In this document: positions 1-11,613 of the stretch, piece by piece
Layout: each line of letters opens with the position of its first letter
How positions within the stretch are numbered: the stretch's first letter is position 1
Source: Cystobasidium ongulense
Lineage: Eukaryota; Basidiomycota; Cystobasidiomycetes; Cystobasidiales; Cystobasidiaceae
Reading direction: 5' to 3'
Assembly: GCA_022835595.1 (NCBI GenBank)
Contig: BQUP01000010.1
Coordinates: 636,236-700,235, forward strand
Length of the DNA stretch: 64,000 nt
Position numbers and translations under genes: made by a program
Notes under the pieces: generated by a model
What the model was told of the DNA's origin: nothing
Databases searched by the model: none
What the model saw: the letters and a program-made list of their open reading frames with translations, nothing else

Positions 1-2322
1 CGTGTCGGTGTACCGCCTATCGCGTACGAGTAGCGTTGTAAGAGTCGTACGGCATACTCACGAACGTTCCAAGCAGAATCGCCAAGCATATCTGAGATGC
101 CAAAGTGTGTTCCTTCCCATGATATCTCCCAACTTCCTATCAGAGGGGGTGGTGTCGTTGCGTGCTTCGGGTCAAATGGACTAGAAGCAGATGTACCACG
201 TGCTGCCGGCAAGAAAGGCTCCAGGCCTTTATGACTGTGGGAAAGTATGGCCGCGATAGCACAATCGCCACATTCAGGATGATCAAATGCCATTCGCTTG
301 AAGAGGGTCTGACTATTCACATCCCCGATGAAGTTGGGCTTGAAGTAATCTTCTGATCCGAAACAGACTGCGACAGAAATATTGCAGACTTGCCAGGGTT
401 TCTCTGGACCGACCGTTGTGCCGTCTAGATCTGGCCAAGTTGAAGCCGGCTGACCTAGCGGCATGAATGCGTAGCCATTCATGGAACTGAATTGGTATGG
501 TGTGCGTTGAGCAGGGTAGAGATGCGCCGCTATGTGAGTATCATGTGCTGGCTGTCCTTCATAAGATTGCCGACCGGGTCTGCCTATGAGAATCTGATCG
601 TCTTGAACATCCAGACCAAGATCTTTGCCTATAGATGCTCTGTCTTCCGCTGAGTATTGCCCTTGACGGAGCGAATCCATTCGAGCGATAAAATACGACC
701 ACAGCAGAGCCTCTCTATGCTTTTCTATCACATAGTATGTGCTCAGGAAGAGCATGTTGACCTCAGGCTGGCTGCCTCGGAAGCGTACTTCAGCTGTAGC
801 TTTTAGCTCGTCTGACCAAATGGAAGCGACCTCGTCCAGTAAAGCTTGATTGAGCATCTTGCCCTGATGGACCAGGTAAGACCGTTGCCTAATGCCAAAA
901 CGTCGGTCTAGTAGCCAAGCACTGTAAGTCATACCCGGCCATTCGCCGTCTCCCTTCTGCTTTGATGTACCAGGAGCCTCTCCGCCGACTGTTAGATCTT
1001 TTTGTATACGAATGACCGGGCCAAATAGTGGTGAAGCGAAATCGGCAGGCGACATGCTCTGTGTGTGGCATCACTCAGTCAGTCAGGCTCGCCTCAATGC
1101 TAAACAGTTGCCTTACGCGTATGATGTACAAATCATCGTTCATGTATAGGAAGTTCTCTGCTGCGCCCCGAAGGTTGGGAAGCTGGCTCTCAATAGCGAG
1201 ACTGAAGTACGAGAAAGGTCAGCTCAGTTTAATGGTAAAGGCAACATTCTCTATGTCTTACCTATCGAAAGTAGGCAAGCTTCTGGCCCTCCAAGCACCA
1301 GCATCGTCATCTTCCGCCTTGAATAGGTCCCAATGATGCTGAAGGTTGAACTTGCTCCCTGACTTCGTTAAAGCACTTTCATCCAGCCAGTCAGGTATTT
1401 GGCCAACCCTGTCTTCGTGCGTATTGCTGCAGAGCACGTCAGAAGGGTCGCAAGCGGGCAGATCATTCGCAAGCAAGTGGAGCTTCCTGACCCAAGGTAG
1501 ATTTTCCACGATAGAGCGCTGCGAGTATTTGAGTTGATGATGCGAACGAAAGTGCTTATCCTTTGCGTTCTTCTTGGCTTCTGATACTCGGTCACGTTGT
1601 ATCTCGACAAACCGAGCCCGGAGCCGTTCTAAACCTTTGGACAAGCGTTCTCTCCATCCTGTCCAGTGATCATTTGCAGTGACCCAAGTCCACACAACAT
1701 CTATCTCGCTGTCCTTAAGTACTCCTTTCTTTGATTTTATTGGCTGGCAGAGCTCGCCTCTAGCTATCCATTGCTCTGCGCATGCGTAGGTCGTCTGCTT
1801 TTGCGAAGCCAATGCAACGAGTGGCCGCCTGGAGGAGACATATGGTGAGGAGCGAGTCGAGTCTATGGGCATCCAGCCTTCGTTCCGCAAGCGATTGACA
1901 GCTTCACTGATGGTCACGTTGTTCGTATTGACTTCCGGGGTTAGTTCTTGCGCTATCTCCGCCACCACCGAAGAGGGTCTTGCTGGTTGTGACCTGGAAA
2001 CGAGCGAGCCAGACACAGATGCGACGAGCAGGAGTGTCAAGACGATGACCGTTCCAGAGAGCAGTACGATGACGTATGCCACTCTTGAAGGCCTCGGCAG
2101 ACCTGTGCTCCGAGGCAGCGAAAGATTGTTCTGCTTCTTCAGGCCTGGAGGATACTGGCTTGGCCCTTGGGTTTCTTGCGAACCCAAATCATTGTAGTTG
2201 TCCGGCGAGCCTGCAAGGGTGCGCGAGCTGCCGCTGTCGTGCGAATAGAGTCCTACCTCTTCGTCCTCGTCAATGATGGGTAGAGGGAGGTACCGCGCTG
2301 CTGCTCTCTTCCATGCTTGCAT
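1..2322 (-). CDS. Stealth-family sugar-phosphotransferase (Xpt1-like), 3' end outside window
   Basis: Exons read 1262-2322, 1117-1201 and 1058 down past base 1, all joined in phase. The start is the ATG at 2322. Residues about 81-102 form one hydrophobic segment after a basic stretch, so this is a type II Golgi membrane protein. Conserved region 1 of the Stealth family is seen at about 206-219 (DVVWTWVTAND) and region 2 at about 258-285 (FRSHHQLKYSQRSI, then NLPWVRKLHLL), continuing across the first intron into ENFLYMNDDLY. The last exon has MSPADFASPLFGPV, typical of the next conserved block. Stealth proteins transfer sugar-1-phosphate from a nucleotide sugar. The fungal relative is the Cryptococcus xylosylphosphotransferase Xpt1, which acts on O-glycans; the donor sugar here is inferred, not seen. 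The C-terminus is cut off by the window, not by mutation. Confidence 0.88.
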
Positions 2323-2799
2323 AATTTATCGGCTTTTCGGCCATTGAACGGAGGAGAGAGTAGAGAGTGGAAATGGACACAGCAGCAGCTGCCAGGGACT
2401 CGACAGCACACGAGCTCGCAGTCTTCATGCAAGGTATGCAAAGTGTTGTTGCTGGCTGCGCGTTGGGCAGAAGCGCGGTGGTTGGTGTTGCTGCGGGTCA
2501 AAGCAGGCCAGATATAGAAGGACAAGAATAAGTTGGGCTTTTCGGACGAGCATCTGGCGCTCAAGACGGGATCCCAAGGCCAGCAGGATATGCAGTCAAA
2601 CATCACTGCCCAGCAGCGTAGAATCTTATGAAAGGTAGCTTAGGTTGCGAGTTCCCTTGCGGCTGGTCTTCTAAACAAAAAGCGCCCAGCCGCATATCGC
2701 ATGTGACTTGGTGGCGTTACGCACGCATTGAAACAACAACGAACTGGTACTCAAGGAACTTCTACCGCATAACATTATCCATCACACAATAACTCCTCG
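2323..2799. other. Intergenic: 5' region of the Stealth gene and 3' region of the Rho gene
   Basis: About 480 bases between the Stealth start codon and the Rho stop codon, both genes on the minus strand. Short open frames exist on both strands, but none has recognisable content. It should hold the Rho terminator and the Stealth promoter; I see no distinct motif. Confidence 0.5.
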
Positions 2800-4066
2800 C
2801 TACCATCTGAAACACCCAAAGACTCGACTTGCGCCGTGTCTGTCATCGTCCACGCTGGTGCGCGTTTGCCCTTTCGTAGGCGCCTTTACCGAAACTTTGG
2901 CTGCCTCTTGGAACACCTCATTCACTCCTCTCCCATGTTTTGCGCTACACTCAAGATACCGCGAGGCTCGTATACGCCGCGCTACTGCTAAGCCCTAGTC
3001 AAGAGCAGGCCAATATCAGCTATAATTCCATTGTCTAATGACGTGCTGTTCTGAAGGAACCAGTCTTACCTCTTCGTATGAAACTGGTACTTCTCCTAAC
3101 CTAGAAAGTTTCTCCTTTGTCAACTGATCTTCTCGAAGATCACACTTTAACGCTACAAGGCACAGCTTGACCCCGGGACAATGTTCGTGTATTTCATCGA
3201 GCCACTTGACTTCCACATTATCCAGCGAAGATCTTGGAAGAAAGACTCGCAGTTAAGCTTCCTGAAGGTATGCAAGTATCTAGCCCATCTTACTTACGGT
3301 TGGTCCACCTAGCGGTATAGGGAAAATGCATGTGAGTCCACCGATCTAGTATACCATAGCAACATTATGAAAACGACCTACAGAGAAGCATATCAAGATC
3401 ACCTAAAGAGGTTTCATCAGCTTTCAGACTCTTCTTATGATTCTTAACAAGGAGGTGACTTACATGCGTATCGGCATAAGATAGAGACCGTAGTCGGTCG
3501 AACTCTTCTTGTCCTGCAAGCGCACAGCCGGTTCAACCATCTGTTCCAGCAGCCTTGTGTAGAAAGCGTACATACCCGCTGTATCCCACAATGACATCTC
3601 GATGAGTTGATCATCCCTATCAAAGTGAGGATTATCCAGTCATTAGTCCTTGGTTGTATAGCCGAATAGTCAATGTGGGGGCGGCTTACAGCATTATATC
3701 TTTCGTATGGTTTTCGAACACTGTTGGTTCGTAGACGGACTGAAAATGAGAATCAGATGCTTGCTGTTTCGGATGGTGCTCTTGCAAATATGCCTTTTCG
3801 TACAGGAAACATGCCATTGACGTAAACATTTAGACTGTGAGGGTTAGCCCAGACCGCTTCGCTCAGTCAAGCTCGCTCGCAGCGGTAGTAAGAAGCCTGA
3901 GCAACCGCTTACAGACTTGTTTTTCCGCAAGCTCCATCTCCTACTACGACAAGCTTCCTGAAGACCTGCGACACCGCATACACCCAAAAGTCAGAGATAT
4001 ACAGCACTTGTTTGTCGATCATCCTCGAAGACCTACCGGCTTGCTCTTGACTTGACGCGTGGTCAT
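2800..4066 (-). CDS. RHO3: Rho3-like small GTPase, ten exons
   Basis: Exons 4037-4066, 3913-3965, 3804-3834, 3690-3739, 3576-3616, 3464-3513, 3382-3402, 3298-3308, 3070-3232 and 2800-2994 join in phase to 214 residues. All guanine-nucleotide motifs are visible: P-loop GDGACGKTS, effector region YEPTVFENH, G3 DTAGQEEFDRLRSLSYADTH, G4 LKCDLRED and G5 ECSAK. The LKCD in place of TKxD and the GLAVARRIRAS segment point to the Rho3 branch, which directs polarised secretion and actin organisation at the plasma membrane. The exon at 3298-3308 is only 11 nt and supplies VDQP with its neighbours. The predicted C-terminus is FGCFRW. A cysteine sits four from the end, but CFRW is a poor CaaX box, so an unrecognised last splice is possible. 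The start ATG at 4066 gives MTTRQVKSKP before the core domain. Confidence 0.9.
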
Positions 4067-4660
4067 CGCAGATGGCTGTTGTGCTCTTAGAATGCGGTCT
4101 AATCCCTTCGATAGCCGTGTGTTATAGCCAGGCGCGTTCTTGCCAGTCGTAAGGTAGCAGAGAAGGTGACCTGTGAGTAGGTAGGCTCATGCCCTTTAAA
4201 GACGATTGAAGCGAAGCGGTGCGGTGGACACAGCCAGCCCAGCACAGCAGACCCTCTAGACGATTGTATAGCCCAAGAAAGACTGTCAGAACACGGGACC
4301 TCACCGTCGCACATGCAGTGCTGCTGCTGTGGCGTACATTGCGGCAGTGCACGGGGGCGGCGAGTCTGACTTCGAAGTGCAGCACCTTGAAAATGAATTT
4401 GAAAATGCAAATGGATGCAATTGCCAAACGAAGGATGAAGAAACTATGGTACACGTGTATGGTGTCGTTCCGAGTCTATGTGAAGCTACTAACGATAACG
4501 AAAACGTATTGTAAAGGCGACGTGTTACTTCTTACTACCAAGAGATTGACGCTCTACTCCCCCATTCCTTGTATTCAAGGGAGGACAGGCTTTTATATGT
4601 ATCTAGATGTATGCTGTTATCGTAAATCGGGATCTCTGCGGAATCGGTACTGATCTATGT
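4067..4660. other. Intergenic between Rho3 and the DUF3431 gene
   Basis: About 590 bases holding the presumed Rho3 promoter (minus strand) and the 3' end of the DUF3431 gene. Open frames here are short and without domain-like content. No tRNA or repeat seen. Confidence 0.5.
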
Positions 4661-7600
4661 TTAATTGTCAACTGTATACAAGATCACGATATAGCCAATT
4701 TTTGAGTCAGCTTGCGAGTCGGTGAAACAGGTGAAGGCTAGGTACTCACAGCATTGACAACCTGTAATATTGTAGTTTTCTCCTGCGCATGTATTGGAGA
4801 TATTTGGATCGGTACAACCGAAAATAGTAGGCCAAGCTCTTTCCATAGCGTGGCCGAAGTATGGATTTGTTGGACCAGGCCTAAATGGTGAAAGTGTCAG
4901 GAATTCATTCAAAAGCTGGGCTGTGCCTTGCCCGACAGCAACGACGATGTGGTAACTCACTCTCCGTGATACTTCCACCAAGTCCCTTCCGTATGGATCC
5001 AATGATCCGCTTCCGCTTCAAGCACATCATCTAATGCCTTGTACTTGTGGTATGCATTAGCCACTGAGAGTGAAGAAAAGGACAAAAAGCATCAGCAATC
5101 TTCAGTACAACTTAAAGAATGACTGAGTCTCCACAGAGACACTTCAAGTAGGAAGCAGGATAATATGGAATAACAACTCACATATACGTTTCTTAGAAAC
5201 CACAAATTGAGAAGAGTAAGCTCCTAATTGAAGCGTAGGAGGGCACAATTCTTCCGTGAAAATATTGTAAATTTCTCTCAATCTTGCAAAATCTCCATTT
5301 CCTGCCATGTCTTTACCGCAATCTAATTGAACGTATGGAGCGAAATGTAAATAGCCTGTATCAGATTGGAATAACCATAGTCTTTCACGTGCTATCCATT
5401 CCCATGCCAAGTGCTATTCGAATCACCGGCCGAGAGAAAACGCAATGTGTCAGGACTTGGGGTAGCGAAGGTGTCCAATCTTTTACTCACCGGTTGCATG
5501 AATATAGTATGGTCAGCTAATCCAGCAGGTCTATAAGCCTGTGCCAAGCTGGGATCAATTGAATCGTTATAGTTCCTCAGGATATGCCTCAAGTAGGTTC
5601 CAGATTCCCTTCCTCGGTTTCTCAAATGATAAACCTTATCAGCTCCGGTCTTCACCAAAAATTCATCGTCGGACATCGTAAGATTATCTTCTGCTGCTTT
5701 GGTATAAATGATAAATCTAGGATCTCTATTCTTTATCCAGGGATAATATCTAAGACTCTGAATTGTGTCGTGTACTCTATCTGGCTCTTCGTCAAAGTAA
5801 GATATTACTATATCAACTGTCGGAGAGTGAGTATAGTATTTGAGGGATTGTATTCGTGAATTGAGCTCAATTGGGCTGCTTGCCAGTTGACTGAGTAACC
5901 AATATGCGATAGGGGTGAAAGAGGCTACGGCTAGGAAGCGTACGGCTTTAGGTGAAAGGAAAGCTACACTGTCCGATTCCACGGAGCCTTCTTCGTCTTC
6001 ATGCTTGCCTCTGGTAGCAGGAAGAGATGACTGAGTTGCCTTCCCTCCAGATAGACGATTGCGGAACTCGGGAACAGAAAGGCTTAAAATGAGCGTAGAA
6101 ATGGCAAAAGTGACAAAGATAGAGTGTGAAGCTCTTTGATGTCCTTGTAGTATTCCTCCATTGACGCTTGTCACTAGCAAACCTTTCGGTATTGTGAGTA
6201 AGGCCACGCTCACGGGAGATGTGAAAGCGTTTATTGCGACTAGTGTAGATACTTGATTCATGATGGATGTAAGAAGATGGGAAAGGAAGAAGAGCTGCCA
6301 TCGATGTGGAAGTCGATCCTGTTTGCCTAGTGTAGCTGAGATGGGGGCTACAAGCACGAGAGCAATGAGAGTAGCGGGCTGTAATGACGGATGCGAAAAT
6401 GCATGTCAGCTATTGCCGTCTAGGTCCTACTCTGCATCTAGACGGGGAGACAAGGAACTCACCGGTAAATACTGAATAACCGCCTCGAGAGGTGAACCAC
6501 CTTTACTAATAAACCACCTCTTCGCAAATGCCAATTTCCCAGCTTCGACAAAAACGAAGAGCATAGCAAAGAGAATTGCAGATGACAAGACGTGTAGATC
6601 TGTGATTGCCAATCCATATAACGTAGGTATCGTTATGCTTGCTAGGAGTAAGAATCCATTTCTTGGTAGTTCGTTGTTGAGGTAGATCATAGGTAGTATG
6701 ATGCATAGCGCTGGTGCTATGTAGGTCTGTTGATTGAAAGAAACGGAAACCGAGCACTAGTCAGACCAAAGAGACACTCGCAACGTGGGTTGTTGGGTCG
6801 GATCTGACTTACCGAAGTAGCTGTACTGATGGAAGCCTCCAACAATGAATCTTTGAGTATTCTCAATACAGCAGCAGCTACTGTCAATCCAGCAAGCGGC
6901 ATCATCTCCTTCCAGGCGATGGACGCTAATATTTGCAATCCATTGATACCGATAGCATGTTGAAGTTTTAGGCTGGACGACTTCTTCATGTAAATGGTAA
7001 AGATACCTCCGACTATCGTAGATATCAACAATTCGAAAGGGATGCATAATGTAGCATTCTCCCAAGTTGTCCTTTGTGCTATTTTATAGATAACAGCTTC
7101 ATGTAAAGTGCTGCACAACAGGTAGAAGATTGCGGCACGTGTTTTACGTCTGAATGAAGAGGGATCGTCTAGTGATAGTTCTAGTTGATTCTTAAGTGTC
7201 GCGTGTTGAAATGGTGTCTGCGCTCTACTCGATGCCCTTGAATGTTGCGGTGAATTGCCTCTGCTCGCGGAAAACAATGTCCGAGAGCCACTCGAGCCGC
7301 CGTCGTTGATCACCATTGACCCAGGTCTCGTAGATTCGCCCAGCAAACTCTCTTCGACCTCATCAAGGAAGGTATCGTCTTCTTTATCGTCATTATACTC
7401 TTTGTGCGCATGTATACGGTGTACTTGCTCCCGTTGAGTCGTGCCAAAGGCAGCAGGATCTGCGTCTCTGGAAGGCGAGGCCATTACAGGAACGTCAATG
7501 CCCGCGGTCGGTGGATGCTAGCGATGCTTGATGTTGAAGCTGAGTATACAGGTCCACTACCACCATTCGACTGTGCGCACTAGGCGCCTTGCTGCTGCTG

Positions 7601-7893
7601 CTGTTGCTGCGGATGGCATGCGAAATCCTGTCCTGGGCTGGCCGCTTTGCGCGCTGGCTGGCTCGAGCTTGAACGCTCTTCAACAAGGGAATTGCGGTGT
7701 CATGCTCATCAATGAGATAGTCGCCATCTAATCTACCCTTTTCACTCATCCATAGTAGTAGCAGTAGTGAGATGATAATTCCCAAAAAGCCATTCCAGAG
7801 TTGGTCCTGTGAATAATTGCTTGTCAAAGCGAAAAATATAAAGATCACCGGGATGACAGAGTTAACCGCAGTTTTGGATCGATTCGGGTTAAA
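4661..7893 (-). CDS. Transporter-like multi-pass membrane domain fused to DUF3431, 5' end unresolved
   Basis: Exons 7564-7893, 6813-7517, 6463-6726, 5491-6378, 5182-5413, 4961-5063, 4750-4880 and 4661-4671 join in phase. The N-terminal half has many hydrophobic helices (for example LLCSTLHEAVIYKIAQ, ILASIAWKEMMPLAGLTVAA, LLASITIPTLYGLAITDL) in the style of nucleotide-sugar/triose-phosphate transporters. The C-terminal half matches DUF3431, with DIVISYFDEEPD, RFIIYTK, NRGRESGTYLRHILRNYN, HTIFMQP and YLHFAPYVQLDCG. A simpler model starts at the ATG at 7484. I prefer the longer one because the 7564-7893 frame encodes NRSKTAVNSVIPVIFIFFAL plus a second helix and splices in phase over a 46-nt intron to PPTAGIDVPVM before that ATG. 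That exon begins at an acceptor, so a first coding exon is still missing. DUF3431 is uncharacterised but resembles glycosyltransferase-like proteins; a role in Golgi glycan metabolism is inference. The last exon is 11 nt. Confidence 0.75.
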
Positions 7894-8305
7894 CTTAGAA
7901 TTTTACGGCGCGCGGGTCCGAAACTTGATTGAAAATGTGTCATTTCCGTAAGAAAACACTCGACTATATTATTTACAGCAGCATGATTCTACATCATTGT
8001 GTGCATCCGCGGTCTAGAATTCAAAGATAGGCAAACAATCAAGGCAAAGCTTTCGATTTAGTCGGTAGCAATGGTCTTGGTATAACTTTGATGGTCTTGA
8101 TGCTACAGTATGTTCGTGAAGTGCATCTCTACCTGAACCTGAACGCTACATATTATTCCACACGTATATGCAATGCAGTCATATCCAGCCTGAGGACTCT
8201 CCCTGTGCGGTAGCCACGCCTCATCTAGGCTCATCGTGTTTCCGCTATCCTGTCGTATTACGTCGACTAGTCATATACTATGATATATGTCTCGCACTCC
8301 TTCTT
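7894..8305. other. Intergenic upstream of the DUF3431 gene, probably hides its first exon
   Basis: Some 410 bases between the F-box gene's stop codon and the first recognised exon of the DUF3431 gene. The first coding exon of that gene should lie here, but the ATGs I tested leave the wrong phase. Otherwise nothing recognisable. Confidence 0.35.
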
Positions 8306-10345
8306 CTAATCCGTTTTGATCTCCGTTGAAATCTCCTCAATTGTAACTCCAAACTTCCTGCAAGCTTTATTTAATTCTTTGTTGTTCCATTTACCTCTTT
8401 TACCAAATCTAGCATTATCAGGGATTTTAATAATTTTTAAAACTTCTAATCTATTTCCTTTACCTAATTCTTGTATGAATGAAGTTGATGATATTGGTAT
8501 TTCTGTAAATGTATGTGGTATATTCGTATTACTTGTACTTCCATCTTCTACATTGTTGTGATTGGAATTGGCAATAGTGGTGTTTCCGTTTGAAATTGAG
8601 ATTGACGGACCGCCTGCAAAACGCGACGTAGCGGTTGAGGTGGATGCTGGTAGACCAATACTTCCCCGCGATGGGTTGTACAGCCCAGAAGCAGGACCAT
8701 TCGCAGCACTTCCTGTCTGGTTACGGCCTCTTCCGGTTGTAACAATCGTTCTAATAGGTTCTTCAGGAATAGGCGCTCCAAAAGCAGGACTAGGATTAGG
8801 TAACAGTTCCAATCTTTCCAATCCCGAAGGTAATGGAAAATCATTTAATAGATCACTTCCAAATCCGAAAGTATCGTATAATTGTAATGATCTCAACTTG
8901 CTTGTAGTTTTTGAAATTATTGTTGAAGATTGCCCTGTTCTTAAACCCATTAAAGACAATTTTCGTAGAGAAGGTGATAATTTTGAAAAAGGTTCTTCAA
9001 TACCTTGAAAACCTTCGTTCTCTTTCACCGATACTACAGAAGGGTTGATTGGGCTATATCGATCTGAGCATTTCTTGCTTAACCAAACAGTGAGTTCTTG
9101 ACATGTTCCAGCTTGAATCGTAGAGTCCAATATCCAATCCAGGACTTTTGGTTCAATGATTCTAGAGCTTGATATCTTGACGATCAAGCTCTTGAGCCTA
9201 TACGAAGGTTTAGCTACATCTAAAGTAGTTTCAACTGAATTCAAAGGTATGTTGATGATAGAAAGATGTTCTAATCTATCAACTAATCCCAATAAATCAT
9301 TTATAATACTATATTCTTCTCTTTGACTTAACAAAAAAGGTGAATTTGTAAAAGATAAACTTCTAATATTATCAAGAGTACCAATAGAAGCAATTTTAGC
9401 TTTTATTAAATGATCTAATCTAGTATAAGGTAAACAAATCAATTCTAGATTTCTTAAAGATTGAAAATTTAATAATAGAGAATGGAATTCTGGTTCTGTT
9501 ATTACTGATGTACGTCTAGTTGAATATTTACCTCGATCTGGCCAAAGTAATAGTAAAGAATGGACTCTTGATCCGAATGAATCTAATGGCGAGTCGATGA
9601 GGGACTGTTCGCTGAGTGCGAGAAGTTGACGCGCTTTGAATGTTGATGCTATGGGAATATTGCGGGAGAGGTGCAGTCTGGTGTAAGCGTCGGTAGGCGG
9701 AGGAAATGCGTGAAAGGTTTTGAGGGTGGAAAGAGTTGGAGATGAAGTGAAGAGAGATGACCATATCAGAGCCAGTTGCGAGAGATGATTTGTCGTGGCA
9801 TAGATCGTGAAGAAAGGGAAGGGAAGTACAGAATAGCCAACAACAAGGTGATACACATATCAGTACATAACCTATAGTGAACAGCCCGAAAGTCTAGCTG
9901 TCTATATAGGCAAGCCGAACTATCGATGTAGCCTTATCTAGTGGAATGAAGGGGGAACTCACCTGGCAACCCTATAAAAAGCATTATTAACCTGACAGAA
10001 CGACAATAGATTCTGTTGGTTCTCATAATGAGAATTGTTACCACCTGGATTAGAGAAATATGAGAATATATGATCTAGTATTTCGAAACCTAGATCGTTT
10101 ATATTGACATGTAATGATGTTGACGTTTCTTCGTCAATGTCTCTATCTTCTGCTGCTCCTTCAGAGCCTTTCATATTCACTGCTTCTTCTTCTTCTTCTT
10201 CTTCTTCTTCTATCTTGGTTCCTTCTACATCTTGCAGGTCTCGAGCTTTGCCAGGTGTGTCAATCGCTGGTGCTGATGACGATCCTGCTTGGTCCAGCTT
10301 CTTCTGTCGCTTGACGGGGCGAGAAGAGGTGGAAGGATGAGGCAT
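8306..10345 (-). CDS. F-box-like protein with a repeat-like C-terminal body
   Basis: Exon 1 (9963-10345) carries a disordered acidic start with a run of nine Glu, then an F-box-like stretch: NDLGFEILDHIFSYF, then NNAFYRVAR. Exon 2 is read as 8306-9677, the only joining that keeps phase with an AG acceptor (AG plus A gives Arg, then LHLSRNIPIASTF), about 584 residues in all. The open frame of exon 2 extends upstream to 9856 with protein-like content (LSQLALIWSSLF), so part of the true exon may be missed. The body has hydrophobic spacing like fungal F-box/leucine-rich repeat proteins (LRKLSLMG, LRSLQLYD, LERLELLP). F-box proteins present substrates to SCF ubiquitin ligase; the substrate is unknown. 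It faces the next gene across a long divergent region. Confidence 0.65.
10183..10211. repeat. CTT/GAA trinucleotide microsatellite inside the F-box gene
   Basis: An uninterrupted run of CTT repeats on the plus strand encodes the polyglutamate tract of the minus-strand F-box protein. A length-variable coding microsatellite. Confidence 0.9.
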
Positions 10346-11613
10346 ATTGGATAAACAACTGGGTGATTTCGCGTACCAAGAATGAGCTCTTCGCTCCCTT
10401 GGCTTGTGCTTCTGCTGCTGCTCAATCCGGCCTTGCTTGTGATGCTTGTGCTTCGTTGATCATCGAACGCTCGCTCGACCATGCACGACGACGACTGCTC
10501 GGAGAGTAGCGTACGTAAGCAATGGTCTACGACAGCCACTCCTCGCTACATCCAATCAATGAAGAATGCCTGCTCGAAGCTCCGACTAATGCGTCCAACT
10601 CTACTCTATCCGAGACGGACGCTCGCTCTGGCAGTTCTGGGCCTGTCACGATGCTGAATTATGATTATGATTTGGGGGAAATTGAAATGAAGGATGCGGG
10701 ACTGCCCAACTCTAATTCATGAATACTAATGGATGTCGACCACGTTGGCTTTGCTCTGTTATTATTTAATTCGGCGTGCTCCTGCCTAATCCGGGATGCT
10801 CTCGAGGCAAAGGCGCGACGCCACCACGCCGCATCAGATTATTTACATATCATTACCAGGAAATTGGCTGGACGGGGGGTCTTATCCACGATATCGGACC
10901 TGCTCATTTCGCGCTGTAATACAAATCCTGCTCGATGCTGCTGCTGGTGCTGCTGCCTTGAGTGGATGGATGCTCGAGGTTTGCGCGTCTTGTCTATACC
11001 TACCTAGTCTGCGATATAGTCTTCATCCAAGGTGACCAGCAACAGCTTCAAGCTCCGCAAGCAAGCGCACCCAATACACTGTCCTCCGGCATCCATCTAT
11101 CTGCTACCGACATCTAGCAAAGTCCTGCCTGTACGGTAATCCTGCGCCCGCCCTCCATTTAGTGCTTGCCCATTCCAGCCAGCAACTTGTCGACCTGGAC
11201 ACGCCTCTCTTTTGCAGCAACAACGACCCTCGGACACCTCGAGTGGCAGAAGCACGGCCTTGACTGGCTGGGTGGCTCTGTACGCTACTCTGCACCACAC
11301 CGCATCTAGTTGATCCCACGGCAGACGACCAGGAAGCATCGCCATCTCTCTGGCTGGCTGATCGTGTCACCAAGTCCATTTCATTTCCATATTCTCGGAG
11401 ATCACCCTCGACTGGCGAGGTGGGCAGATTCACCGCTCTACACACTCCATACTCGTACGCGTACGGACTGGACCATCTCGTAAGGTCCAGCTGTTGTCCC
11501 TCTGGGCTTCACCTCGACTCGCCTCGTCCACTCCAAGTCGCAGTCAGCGCGCTTGCCAACAATCAAGTACCAAGACACGACAATACAACCTCGCAAAAGC
11601 TAGTCAGACAGCA
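10346..11613. promoter_or_regulatory. Divergent promoter region and long 5' leader
   Basis: About 1.27 kb separates two divergent start codons (F-box gene at 10345, PP1-docking protein at 11614). The stretch has scattered pyrimidine tracts and several short open frames that are probably not genes. A long leader or an unspliced UTR intron for the plus-strand gene is likely. No TATA box or named operator is clear. Confidence 0.45.
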
